NCBI RefSeq assembly: GCF_027596085.1
Contig: NC_072467.1
Span: forward strand, 28,770,082 to 28,834,081
Direction: 5' to 3'
Source: Anoplopoma fimbria
Taxonomy: Eukaryota > Chordata > Actinopteri > Perciformes > Anoplopomatidae
Length of the DNA: 64,000 bases
The notes beneath the pieces were generated by a model. The model was not told where the DNA came from and did no database searches. It was given only the letters and a program-made list of their open reading frames with translations. Positions 1 to 13,000 of this stretch are shown piece after piece. The position numbers and the translations under genes are program-made. Position 1 is the stretch's first letter. The number at the start of each line of letters is the position of its first letter.

Positions 1-717
1 CCAGAGCTCTGTAAATTCAAAATGTCAACATTTATTGAACAAATTCACAACATGTTTTTATCCAACGGAATATTCCTCTTCAATCAATATTAGTTGGTTT
101 TAATGCTCAAAAACAACATTTTTACTGAGGTCATAAAATGTTTTTGCTGCAGACAAAGAAGCAGCAGCGGTATTAAAGGTGCAGTCCAGCAGCAATCTAA
201 CAGCACCATAGATCACATTTATATAACCACAGTAAGAACTAAATCTATTCCCCCCGTTTTTTAAAGGGAGATGACATTGAATGTAAATAAATGACATCGG
301 TACAGCCCTACTTATCAGTATAAACAAAAGTATTATCAGTATATTAAACACTTGATCTGAGTTTACTTGAAAAGTGGCCGAGAATAAACGCCGTCAGTCT
401 ACAAAACTGTACACAAATGTTTCTGTTGTAAACCAGAGAAATATACAAAAGAGATTCATCAGGTTGGGTTAAGATTCATTATTGTTTTGGAGAAGTCGGA
501 GACTACAGCAGAGCGCCACGGGAAGAAAGAGTAGAAAAAGCCCTTTATGAATTTCTAATCAAAGAAAGTGGAGATCGGTAACTGAGCATTAATTAGGTTG
601 AACGCAGGAAAGCGATCAGACAGCTCAGTGAAGAAACGAGCCCCGAGGCGTCAGCACAAACCTCTGGACATCAGCCTCTACTGAAGGCTACTCTGATCAT
701 CTGAGGCCAACAACAGT

Positions 718-723
718 TTTATT
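718..723 (-). other. Candidate ambra1 polyadenylation signal
   Basis: AATAAA on the minus strand lies about 150 bases after the ambra1 stop codon. A second AATAAA lies near 33-38, inside the distal inverted-repeat arm. Which one is used cannot be told from sequence alone. Confidence 0.4.
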
Positions 724-868
724 CACAGAGAGAAGTGAGAGCAAAGCTAAATAATGAGATAAAACCAGGACACTTCTCCTGAAAACACACGACAGTGAAA
801 CAAAACGTGTTTCACCTTCATGCTCAGGAGTAAACGTATTGTGTAGTGAAGTAAAAGAGGAGAAACCC

Positions 869-1038
869 TCAGTGTGGCTGAGGAGCAGACAGTGGAGCAG
901 TACCAGTGCTAGCTGTCGAGGTGTTGGCCTCCGCCGACGCTGCTTCACCCGGAACGCCGTCCGCCGCTCTGCTGCTCTGAGACGCCTCCGGCTGCCCGGG
1001 AGCTGCTCGGCTGGTGGACGGAGTCTCATGAGGAACAT
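869..1038 (-). CDS. ambra1: ambra1 last coding exon (low-complexity C-terminus)
   Basis: The acceptor CTCTCCTCAG lies just before 1038. The exon continues in the phase required by the donor at 3693-3691 and encodes [20 protein letters not shown] followed by an Ala/Ser/Thr-rich tail ending APQPH and TGA at 871-869. Low-complexity Ser/Thr/Pro sequence is typical of the AMBRA1 C-terminus (a short PSTSR block matches). Mammalian AMBRA1 carries a conserved helical block between the TQT motifs and this tail. I do not see that block between 1038 and 3693, where a 2.1-kb AT-rich array lies. The alternative is that translation reads through the 3691 donor to a TAA about 10 codons later. Confidence 0.68.
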
Positions 1039-4000
1039 CTGAGGAGAGAGGGACGGGTGGAGGTCCTTTAGAGGAAACGTCAGTCTGAAAACACTGCCTA
1101 GTAAACTACAATAGATTAAGTGTTGAATAAACTAATAATACTTTTAGTAGGGCTGTACTGATGTCATGTATTTACATCAGTGACATCACCTTTAAAATAG
1201 GCGAGGAGGAATAGATTTAGTCCTTACTGTGGTTATATAAATGTAATGTATGGTGCTGTTAGATTGCTGCTGGAATGCAGGTGCAGACTCTCGAAAACAG
1301 TTAATGACTTCAGTCAGAAAGTTGTTTTTGAGGCTTGAAGCAGAATATTCCGTTGGATGAAAACATGTTGGGAATTCTAGAAATCATCACATCTATCTTT
1401 TTTCAATAAATGCCTTTTAAACGCTTTGGATTTATTGGAAATGTTTGGAGTCACAGACACTACTGTAATGTGATTCTATAGGATAATACTAATAATATTA
1501 GAGTAGAGAAACTCTGGTTTTTAGAATGTGAACGTTATGAATGAGGCCCTAGATAATAAAGGATTCTAATAAAGGATTCTAATGAAGTATTCTAATAAAG
1601 TACTACAATAAAGTATTCTAATAAATTATTCTAATAAAGTACTATAATAAAGTATTATAATAAAGGATTCTAATAAAGTATTCTAATAAAGTACTATAAT
1701 AAAGTATTATAATAAAGGATTCTAATAAGATAAGATAAGAGATAAGATAAGATAAAGGATCATAATAAAGTAAATAATAAAGGATTCTAATAAAGTATTC
1801 TAATAAAGTATTATAATAAAGTATTATAATAAAGGATTATAATAAAGGATTCTAATAAAGGATCATAATAAAGTCTATAATAAAGTATTCTAATAGAGTA
1901 TTATAATAAAGTATTCTAATAGAGTATTATAATAAAGTAATAGAGTATTATAATAAAGTATTCTAATAGAGTATTATAATATAAAGTATTCTAATAGAGT
2001 ATTATAATAAAGTATTCTAATAGAGTATTATAATAAAGTATTCTAATAGAGTATTCTAATAAAGTATTAATAGAAGTATTCTAATAGAGTATTATAAAAA
2101 AGTATTATAATGAAGTATTCTAATAGAGTGTTATAATAAAGTACTATAATAAAGAGTACTTAATAGAATACTAATAAAGTATTATATAATAGAGAATACT
2201 ATAATAGAATACTATAATATAATAATAGAATACTATAATAGAATACTATAATAGAATACTATAATAGAGAGTACTATAATAGAGTACTATAATAGACTAT
2301 AATAGTACTATAATAGAGTACTATAATAGAGTACTATAATAAAGTACTATAATAGAGTACTATAATAGAGTACTATAATAGAGTACTATAATAGAGTACT
2401 ATAATAAATACTATAATAGAGTACTATAATATACTATAATAGAGTACTATAATAGAGTACTATAATAGAGTACTATACTATAATAGAATACTATAATAGA
2501 GTACTATAATAGAGTACTATAATAAAGTACTATAATAGAGTACTATAATAGAGTACTATAATAGATAATATACTATAATAGACTATAATAGTACTATAAT
2601 AGAGTAATAGAGTACTATAATAGAGTACTATAATAGAGTACTATAATAGAGTACTATAATAGAATACTATAATAGAGTACTATAATAGAGTACTATAATA
2701 AGTACTATAATAGAAGTACTATAATAGAGTATTATAATACTATAATAGAGTACTATAATAGAGTACTATAATAGAGTACTATAATAAAGTACTATAATAG
2801 AGTACTATAATAGAAGTACTATAATAGAATACTATAATAGAGTACTATAATAGAGAGTACTATAATAGAGTACTATAATAGAAGTACTATAATAGAATAC
2901 TATAATAGAGTACTATAATAGAATATATAATAGAATATAATAGAGTACTATAATAGAGTACTATAATAGAGTACTATAATAGAGTACTATAATAGAATAG
3001 TACTATAATAGAATACTATAATAGAGTACTATAATAGAGTACTATAATAGAGTACTATAATAGAGTACTATAATAGAGTACTATAATAGAGTACTATAAT
3101 AGAGTACTATAATAGAATACTATAATAGAGTACTATAATAGAGTACTATAATAAAGTACTATAATAGAGTACTATAATAGAATACTATAATAGAGTACTA
3201 TAATAGAGTACTATAATAGAGTACTATAATAGAGTACTATAATAGAGTACTATAATAGACTATAATAGAGTACTATAATAGAGTACTATAATAGAGTACT
3301 ATAATAGAGTACTATAATAGAGTACTATAATAGAGTACTATAATAGAATACTATAATAGAGTACTATAATAGAATACTATAATAGAGTACTATAATAGAG
3401 TACTATAATAGAATACTATAATAGAGTACTATAATAGAGTACTATAATAGAGTACTATAATAGTACTATAATAGAATACTATAATAGAGTACTATAATAG
3501 AGTACTATAATAGACTATAATAGAGTACTATAATAGAGAATACTATAATAGAGTACTATAATAGAGTACTATAATAGAGTACTATAATAGAGTACTATAA
3601 TAGAGTACTATAATAGAGTACTATAATAGAATACTATAATAGAGTACTATAATAGAGTACTATAATAAAGAGGTATTATAGTGGATCAGTACTGGCTGCA
3701 GGTGGCGGGGCGCTGGGCTCCGATAGGTCCCTCTCTGTTTGGGTCTCGGCGTTCTGCAGCTGGATGATGGGCGTCTGGGTTCCTTGTGATGTCACTGACG
3801 GGGTCGGGTGTCGGGGCTGAAGACCGATGGCGTTCATCAGACCCATGTCTCTGTCCAGCCTCCAGCCGGAGCGATTGGGACTAGAACAGAACCACAGTTT
3901 GTGGGTTAGAGCACAAATAACAACACTTTAAGATGAGGAGCTTTTATAATCTAAGATATCAAATATCACTCAGCTCAAATATCCACATAACGAGAACACA

Positions 4001-7000
4001 GCCCGTTTCATAAACCAACAGAAGCTCAAACTTGTTAGTGACGTCCTTACAGCTTCTGGAGGTAAACGGTTTAGGGTTCAGAGGGTTCAGAGGTCAACGT
4101 TACTTCAGGGTTATTTTAGCATTTGCTAGTTAGAGAATACAAAAAGAAGGAAACTGGACAACATGAGAACGTCGTCCCCCTTAAAGAATATGGAACGAGA
4201 AAACAAATAATCAGATTAAACGTAATCCTTTCAATTGATCAGTTTAAGTTTAGTGGAGATTAAACTCTCTGACTCTCAGTCTGTGGAGATGGTTTTAAGT
4301 TTAGTGGATCTAAACTCTCTGACGTAATCCTTTCAATTGATCAGTTTAAGTTTAGTGGAAACTCTCTGATTAAATGGTTTTAAGTTTAGTGGAGATCTAA
4401 ACTCTCTGACTCTCAGTCTGTGGAGATGGTTTTAAGTTTAGTGGAGATCTAAACTCTCTGACTCTCAGTCTGTGGAGATGGTGTTATTCATCCTCGTCAT
4501 CGCCTCCTCTTCATCACCATCCATTCAGCCCTCCACTTATGTTCCGCTGACTAGTTCACCTTAAAGAGACCGGTACGAGTCCCTTAAGGTTTTCTGATGT
4601 AAATGGTTCCTAAGGACCTTTGAGCAACACATAATATATTAATGTTTCAGAAGCTAAGAGCAAACCTGTGGAGCTCAATGGTTCCTTATGGTACTAGATA
4701 AATAAAACATATACAAATAAATAAGACGTATAGAAAACTCCCTCATTCATCCATGTGGAACATCAGCATTAATATCAGTGTATGAGAAATATAAACACTT
4801 TATATGTGAAAATCTGTATCCAACCACTATATTGGATTATACTGTATTTTAAAGATGTACTTATTTATTATACCTCTACTGTTTGACTGTTTTATGAACT
4901 TGTTTAGTTTTCTACTGATGTCTCTTGTTGAACTGTGGCTCCAATAAAGGATTATTGTATTCCAGCTCATTTCTTCCTAAATCATCCTGAGATTCAAACT
5001 GAAGTGTTTTTTCTGCAACAGGATTCTGGACGTCAACGAAGAACCATGTGATCTGTAAATGTGGAACATAAACATCTTAAAACACGACATCTGCTGTTGG
5101 GTCTCGTTCTCACCCGGGTCGGTCAGAACCTCGGGTCCGGCTGGTTCCACTGTTGTTGACGGAGAACAAAGGCTCGCTGCTTGACTCTGCAGGGCTCTCA
5201 CCGTCGCTACGGTAGAACCTACACACACACACACACACACACACTCATTAGTCCACCTCCATCAGGAGGTCTTAAAAGCAGAGGAGGGCGGTCTTCGTGG
5301 AATCACACAGGCAACGACCTCGTTAAAGCACTAATTGATCTTCTCCGATCAGGGTCTTCCTGTTCAGAACGACCATCAGCATAATCACATCAGAGAGACT
5401 CTCTGAGGAGGAGGAAGGGAAACCCGACCAACAGCAGGGAGACGGCTGCTCTCAGTCTCATTCACCCACAGAGCTTTGTCTCTGAGTGAGTGTCCAACAG
5501 AGGACACACAGAGAGTAAATCCAATCAGGTCATTGATGACTCAGCTACATGTGTATTCATTTGACTTCTCTAAGTAGAACATTAGTCCTAACCGGCCACT
5601 CTGATGCTGCTTTTAGACATACGACCAAAAACAAACTTCAGGAAGCTCCGTCCTCACAGGAGGCAGAGAGTTTGTTCTGATGAGTTATGATATCTAAGAG
5701 CAGTGTTTGGTTGTGACGGGTCATATGTTCTTCATGAGGTGACCATCAGCACTGAACACATGCAGGATGAAGAGGAACTGTAGAACAAACTGGACACGGC
5801 TGATGTGATGTCACTGTTTTAATCTCTAAATCATGCAGGTGTCTTATGTACTAGAAGTTATATGGAATATTAGCTTTTTATTTTACATTTCATTGTTTTT
5901 TCAATCACTTATTGCACTGAACAAAAACTGCATCTGTAACAATGTGACTCACTGAGATTTGTTAATCAGAGTCATGATTCTTTACATATCTGTGACGTGG
6001 ATCCTCATAAATACTCAGATATCGTCGTACAGATCTGAGTGTTTGATGTTTAAAACATTTATTTAAATGTGTGACAGCAGCATCAGGTCTGTGTGAGGAG
6101 TTCAGAGGACTCACACGGGCCTGCAGATCACCAGGTCTCCCTTGTTGGTCCCGTAGGCCAGACCCATCCCTGGATCCGGCAGCCAGCGGGCAGAGTTGAT
6201 GCTGACGTGACGCCGCTGGTCTGGAGCCATCGGGTAAACCACGTTGAACACCATCTGAAACACACGGGACCATATTTAACACACTCATATTTAACTCTCA
6301 CTCTGAAGTCTGGAGTCTCATCCACGTTGTAGAAGATCATCTCAACTTTCAGACATTCAACCCTCTGAACCCTAAACAAGTTTCATGGTGTTTTTGTCTC
6401 CTGACACATTTTACTCTCTGTGTTCTTTATTGTCTCTGTAATATAAAGTCCTGCTCCTCTATGGAAACAGAACCATCATGACTAGAAGTAGAGAACCAAA
6501 CATGTCCTTAGTGCAGAATAACACAGTATTCTGTGTTATAATAATGTAAATCATTAAAAAAATAATAAAAGGCAAGTTTAAATACATTTTACAAAAATGG
6601 AAAACAATGGAATCTATATATTCACAGTGTTATCAATGTTGGAAAAAAATGGAAGCTCCAAGTGTTTTTATTTATTGAACTATTTACATTTCTACAGCCT
6701 CTCCTCTCCTCTCCTCTCCTCTCCGTGTTCATCAGAAGTTCAGTCAAAGTTTCACAGATTTGTTGTCACATGACTGTTGGTCTCAGATGAATCAATCATG
6801 TCTTCATAGTTTCACTGAGGAGCTCAGAATTTAATGCGTTTACAGAATCTGGTTAAATTAAACTGTTTATGTGTGGAGAGATTTTAAATGAGACAAGTAG
6901 AATAAAATGTTTTAGATGAAATATCACAATTTTAATCGTCGTTTCGGTTGCTTTTTCTGACGAAGTGTTCATCAAACATGAGGTGTTCAAGGACGGTCCG

Positions 7001-10000
7001 AAAGATGAAAATCTGACCATAATAACATTTTTTACAGTTTGTGGCTGTGATGAACGCTGTAGTTTTGGAGCCGAATATTTAAAGAAAACATGCTTATCAA
7101 TCCTGCCTGCAAGTTTTGGGGTTCAGAGGTTAAAGTACTCTTTCTGTTGACAACAACCAGAGCTCCTCTCTCCAACTATCACTCACTCACTCACTCACTC
7201 ACTCACTCACTCACTCACTCACTCACTCACTCAATCGTTCTTTAAAGCTTTGTTACATAGACACAAAAACATAAATATGGTCCATGTAGAAAGATACTGA
7301 AGATTTCCCTTAAAAGAGAAAACAAGTTGAATGTGCAATGAGTGAGAAAAGTGAAAAGTGAACGCTCAAAGATCAGAGCCGTCTTCAGATGATGACTCAT
7401 GGTGTTAGATTCAGGTGTATCAGTGGTTCTATCACTGCATGTGTCTGCTGTCATATACAGTCAGTACTGGTGGATGTGTCTCACCCTGATGGAGGTCTCT
7501 CCTCCGTGGGGCTGCTGCAGGCGGAAGACTTGCGCCACCATGTGGTCGGTGGTGGGATGCAGCAGGATCCTGCGAGAGGCCAGGCCCACCATCACGTAGC
7601 AGCCCATCGGAGACAAGCTAACAGAGATAGCATTGGGACCTGTCCATGGAAACACAACAAACCATCATTACTGTTACTGACAGGAAGCTTCACCCACAGA
7701 CTGAACATCTGCACCATCAGGCTCCATCAGGGAGATCAGCGTGGTGCAACACTGGTGTCCTCTGACTCCTGGTGTGGGACTCCGTACCGAATCTCTTGGT
7801 GTAGAGCATCTCTCCCAGATTGTGTGGAGCCAGAGAGTAGATGGCCAGGATGCCCTCGTCTGGGAAACCCCGCTGGCTGCTGGGAATGAAGACCGCCAGC
7901 AGCTGGCCGTCCGCTGAGATGTCACAACTCGCGTCGTTGTAGATTTTACAGTTTGGCACCAGGACGTTGACCGAAGCTGCAGAGGAGACGAATAAAAACA
8001 TGATTCATCATGAGAGAGCAGAGGCTTCTTGTGAGAGGGTTTCCTGAGTTTTTGAGCATTTTATAACTTTATCATCACGTTTAAAGTCGACCGATGGAGA
8101 ACATCGTGCTACAGATGTTGTCGGTCTCCTCTTTCCTCTGGCCATCAGAACCCAAACCTCAAACCACAGAAACTGTTTCTTCCCGCCCCCGTTGGGCCCA
8201 TCAACAAAGTCTACCTGTTGCCCCGCTGATTCAGACTCTAAAGATTTATACTCGTGTTTTGGCGCCGTAGCGTGAAGCCTCCGCAGACGGCGTGCAAGCT
8301 CAGAGCATGGAGGCATTTATACTCAATGATCTGCTTTATTCTCTGAAACACCAGAGGACGAACAAACAAAATGAACTGTGAAGAATCAAACAGACAACGA
8401 GTGTAACTCATAATAATGATCACAGTGAAGGAGTCGCTGTCGTACCGTTGCTGATCTCCGGCAGATCAAACTTGGTGAAGTCCCACCACTGCAGACGATA
8501 GGTGGTGTTGGCAATGTTGCTGGCCACCGCAGACTGACCGTCCCCGATGGACGCTCCTGAAAAACAACAGTCAATGCTGAACACTGGGGAGGAGTAAGAG
8601 CTAAAGGAGTTCAGATGAACAGCTGATCAAATCTAATTAACATGCAGGAGTTACAGATCATTTCCACATGGACTGAACATCATGGTGACGTCTCTCATTG
8701 GTTTGTGGACGTTTTGAAGCATGGAGTTTGGCGCCATCTTGGTTTTTATTTGCAGCCAGTGAACAGGAAGTGACCATATATGGACTGAGGATGAGTGGCG
8801 TAGAGACGGCGTATACGTCTCTGGTGTCGACCTGTCAATCAGTGTGTAGCCCCGCCCTAAAGCATCCCCTGCTTTATGGTCTGTCTGACTCTAAATGGAG
8901 CATCATTTACTAAATGAACATCATGCTGTATTGAAGAAGACTTGAAACTAGAGATTGAGACCATAAACTCATGTTTACAATGTTTACTGAGGGAATAAAT
9001 CAAGAGAGAAGTAGAGTCATTTTCTCATAGACTTCTATACAACCAGAGGAGTCGCCCCCTGATGGACAGGAGAGAGAATGCAGCTTTAAGCTGACAGGTA
9101 AACATGCACCAAACCGTATTTACTGGATTAATTCAGCTGCTGGTGATTTAAAACCTAAATAGGTGATTTTGGTAACAAAGCGTGTGTGTTTGTTTGTTTA
9201 CCAGCGAGCACTCTGTTGACGGAGGAGTGTGTTGCCAGGCCGGGCTGCCCTCTCTCATGGAAGATGCCGGCGTAGGGCAGGTACTCAGGGAGGAGGAAAC
9301 GCCTGGAGGACGACAGGACGAAAGGTTTAAAGGAACAGTTTGTAACATTTATGGGATTAATCGGCAGCAGTGAAACATAATATTCATAAATATGTTTTTA
9401 TCAGAGTATAAACAACCGAAACTAAGAATCGTAGTGTTTTCGTTAGCTTAGAAAAACACATCTCTGTAGGGAGCAGGTCGTCTTCCACGGAGTCTCGAGT
9501 TTACTCGAGTTGACAGCGACTACGCTCGTTACTCTATGTGCAATAAAATATTTGCAAATAAAAAGCCAAATCTTTACCAATACATCTGTGAACATGTAAA
9601 CGAAAGTGAAACCTAAATCAATCGGATTATTTTATTGACATGTTAGATTTGTTTCCAGTGAGATTATTAATGACTTTATAAAGTGACTTTGTTGTTGTAA
9701 ACATAACTGTTGCTGCTCTATAAACAATATTGAGTATCCTTTTCTGAATGTATTGTTTTTAAAAATAATTATCTCGTCATGTAAAGCAGAGTATTGATCA
9801 CAATAGCTTCTAGTTGTACTAACTAAACATACCTTTCCCTACCTGTAGGCCACCGTAGTTCTCTGAGCAGAGGGTCATGTTGTTGCTATCTACAACCTCA
9901 CCACTAGATGTCACTAAATCTGACACACTGTTCCTTTAAAAACACTCCTGGACTGGAAACAGGTCATAATTTCTGTTTTCCACATTCTGCACACGGAAAC

Positions 10001-13000
10001 CATCAAAAACTAAAACTTCATCCAGGAAATATAAAGTTCATCTTCTAAAACTCATCAGTGACGGAGTTCAGAAGGAGGGGGTGGTTGGGATTAGAGCCGA
10101 CTCACCGCGGGACGAAGCGACCCAGAGACGGAGCCGACATCCTGGCGTTCCGTGGAGTCCGGTGCCTTGCTCGGTCTCCGTTATCACTGGAAGGAGAAAA
10201 CGGTTAATGACACACAGAAGAACAAAACCATTAGACCTGGTCCATACAGAGGACAGGATATGTGATGGGAAGTATTTCTATCAAACAGCTCATGAGAAAT
10301 CGTCAATGTTAGGATCTACCGCTGGTATTTGTCAGATACATAATCTTAATATTGGGTATTAGACTCTGTACCGGCATATGTCCAGAGTTGAAGGACTCGG
10401 ATCAGGACTACTAATAAGATCACAGGCGATGGAGCAGCATGTAACGTTACAGCAGTATAAATACAACGGTGTGATGTCTGCAGTTTGTCGTCACGCTTCA
10501 TGTAATAAAAAATAGTTTGACCCATTTTAACGACAGGAAAAAAAATAAAACTTACTCCAGCTCCTCAAAGTCCACATCGCTGTTGTCCATGGTGCTGGAC
10601 GGGTTACTGGCAGGACTGTCCGATGAAGACGACATGGCCCGAAGGCGGTTCTGCTGGTAGCGAAGCGAACGCTGGCGAATACTGTCCCTCCTCGACAGGT
10701 ACTGGATCATCCTCTGGGCGTAGTAAGCAGCTGGAGAGAGCCTGGACAATGAAGGAAATGAAGTGTGTCAGTCTACCTGTCTGGATCAGGGTAAATGGGG
10801 TGTATCAGTCTACCTGTCTGGATCAGGGTAAATGGGGTGTATCAGTCTACCTGTCTGGATCAGGGTAAAGTCTACCTGGGTAAATGTATCAGTCTACCTG
10901 TCTGGATCAGGGTAAATGGGGTGTGGATCAGGGTCAATGTCTACCTGTCTGGATCAGGGTAAATGGGGTGTATCAGTCTACCTGTCTGGATCAGGGTAAA
11001 TGGGGTGTATCAGTCTACCTGTCTGGATCAGGGTAAATGGGGTGTATCAGTCTACCTGTCTGGATCAGGGTAAATGGGGTGTATCAGTCTACCTGGCAGG
11101 ATCAGGGTAAATGGGGTGGTCTCTTGACCCCGACATGTCGTAGCGAGACAGCGATAACAGAGATGATTCCAACAGTCGCCTGGATGAGAGAAACAGAAGA
11201 CAGGTGTTATTAGAGATACTTACTGAACAGAACTATTTGGATAAGTGTTCATATCAAACTTACTCTGTGGCTTAAAGTAAATGTTCAACAGAGAAACTCA
11301 CCCCTAAACTAAGATTAACCCAAAGCCGATATAATCATCTACTGATCACACAGATAATCTCATGACTGTAGGTTTTCTGTTATCAGCTCCTGAAAGACAC
11401 AAAGATCCTACCTCCTCAGGGAGTCCTCGTCGGGGGGGTCAACAGGCATTTCTTGGCTTAAGGCCTCCGGTGGCTCTGCTGTTCTGCCGGCAGCGGCCTG
11501 CCGGTACACCCTCTCCCACTGCGCCGTGTCCTGGTTGTACACCAAGCCCACGGTCTGCTCTCCGGTCTGGGTGGGGGTCGGGGCGATCGGGAAGGGCACA
11601 GCTCCTGCTCCTCCAACTCCACCTCCGGGGGTAGGGGGCTGCTCGCTGGGCTCCGGAGGCGCCCTAGTCTCCTGGGGTTGGGCTTCTAGTGGCCTCCTGC
11701 CCTCCTCCGGCTGCCAAGGGGAAGAAGAAGATGAAGGAAAGGTGGATGAGGAAGAAGAGGAGGGCTCCAGAGTAGAGGCAGAGGTGGAGGAGGCCTGGTT
11801 AGTTCGCTCCCAGCGCTGAGAGTCATGGTTGAAGGTCAACAGGTTGTGGCAGGCCCGGCAGCGGTTCAGATGACCTCGGGAGGCCGGGGAGGAACATTGT
11901 TCTCCAGGTTGTGGGGGGCGGGAGGAGGAGGGAGAGGAGGCTGGTAGTGGATGATAGTAGGGGTGGAGGTGGAGGAGGAGGAAGGCCCAGCTCTATCTGG
12001 GTCCATGTTATTATTCAACAGCTCTTGGCTCGGCTCCTGACCTCCATCGGCCATGCCGCCCCCAGTGGCGGCTCCAGGTCCTGCATGCGGTCAAACTCCA
12101 TGAAGTAGCGGCTCAGGTTGCACTGCAGCACGTTGCGGAAGGAGGCCGTGTTGCTGCGAGAGCCGTCCCAGAACGGGTGGTGTCCGCTGCTCGTACCGGC
12201 AGCGTCTCGGCTCCCCGGCTCTCCTTGTTGGGGAAACCCCGTCCCTCGGAGGCGGAGGTGTAGACGGGGAGTTAGAGGAGCCGTCCTGCTGACGGAGCAC
12301 TGAGAGCAGGCTGATGGAGGAGGAGGAGGTCCTGGGAGGCAGCATACCTGGACCCACCCCACCTTCACGCATACTAAGAAGGTTGCGTGTCCAGTCGGGT
12401 CCTGGCCTGGAGGTGGAGAGCGGCTCCACGGCGCTCGGTGCAGGGGGGTTCAGAGAAGTGCCGGCGCTGTAGTAGACTGAGGTAAAGGCGGAGGGCCGCT
12501 CCGAGGGCTGCCGGGGCTCCGTACGGGCCGAGGAGAAGGTGGAAGCTGGGGAGGGCTGGGGGCGTCGGACACCCTGGGGTCAGACGGGGTCGGATCGGCC
12601 GCCAGGGAAGGGTTCCGATTGACGGAGCAGCGACTACACAGACACACCATGCCCAGGTGCTGAGTGCAGCCCGGGAAGGGAGGCCCGCGTTCGGGGCCAG
12701 GGTACTGGGCCAGAGGCATGCTGGGAGATTCTCCCACGTTGCCTCCGTTTTCACCCAGCGGGCGCGGCGGCTCGCCTCCCGTCTGAGCGCCCGGGGAGCG
12801 AGACGACAGGATATGGAGGAAGTTGTGGAGGATGGGCGTGCGGCGGACCGGCTGGGACGGCAGGAAGGAGCGCTGACGGAAGTGAGGCATCTCCACGCTG
12901 TCCATGGGAACCTCCGAGTCCTCGTCGTTCTGAAAGACAGCAACAACGGCTCTGAGAACGCCACTCAACCACAAGTCACTACAGAAACAACGTCGACGGG

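Larger units (their letters stand above)
1..1400. repeat. Inverted pair of a diverged repeat flanking the ambra1 last exon
   Basis: The minus strand of about 1-312 matches the plus strand of about 1143-1377 with scattered mismatches and small gaps. Shared blocks include AGTAGGGCTGTAC, TGTGGTTATATAAATGT, GGTGCTGTTAGATTGCTGCT and GAATATTCCGTTGGAT. The start resembles the TAGGGCTGTA hAT-type terminus at 46203. Two insertions of one MITE in opposite orientation would explain this. The ambra1 terminal exon (869-1038) lies between the arms. Bases 313-868 otherwise hold putative 3' UTR and nothing else that I recognise. Confidence 0.75.

Noticed and set aside
839..1042. Plus-strand ORF of 67 residues
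   Set aside because: It is the shadow of the ambra1 terminal exon on the opposite strand.
1553..3672. Centromeric or telomeric satellite
   Set aside because: It is a single 2.1-kb array inside an intron between two in-phase ambra1 exons; there is no higher-order structure or telomere motif.
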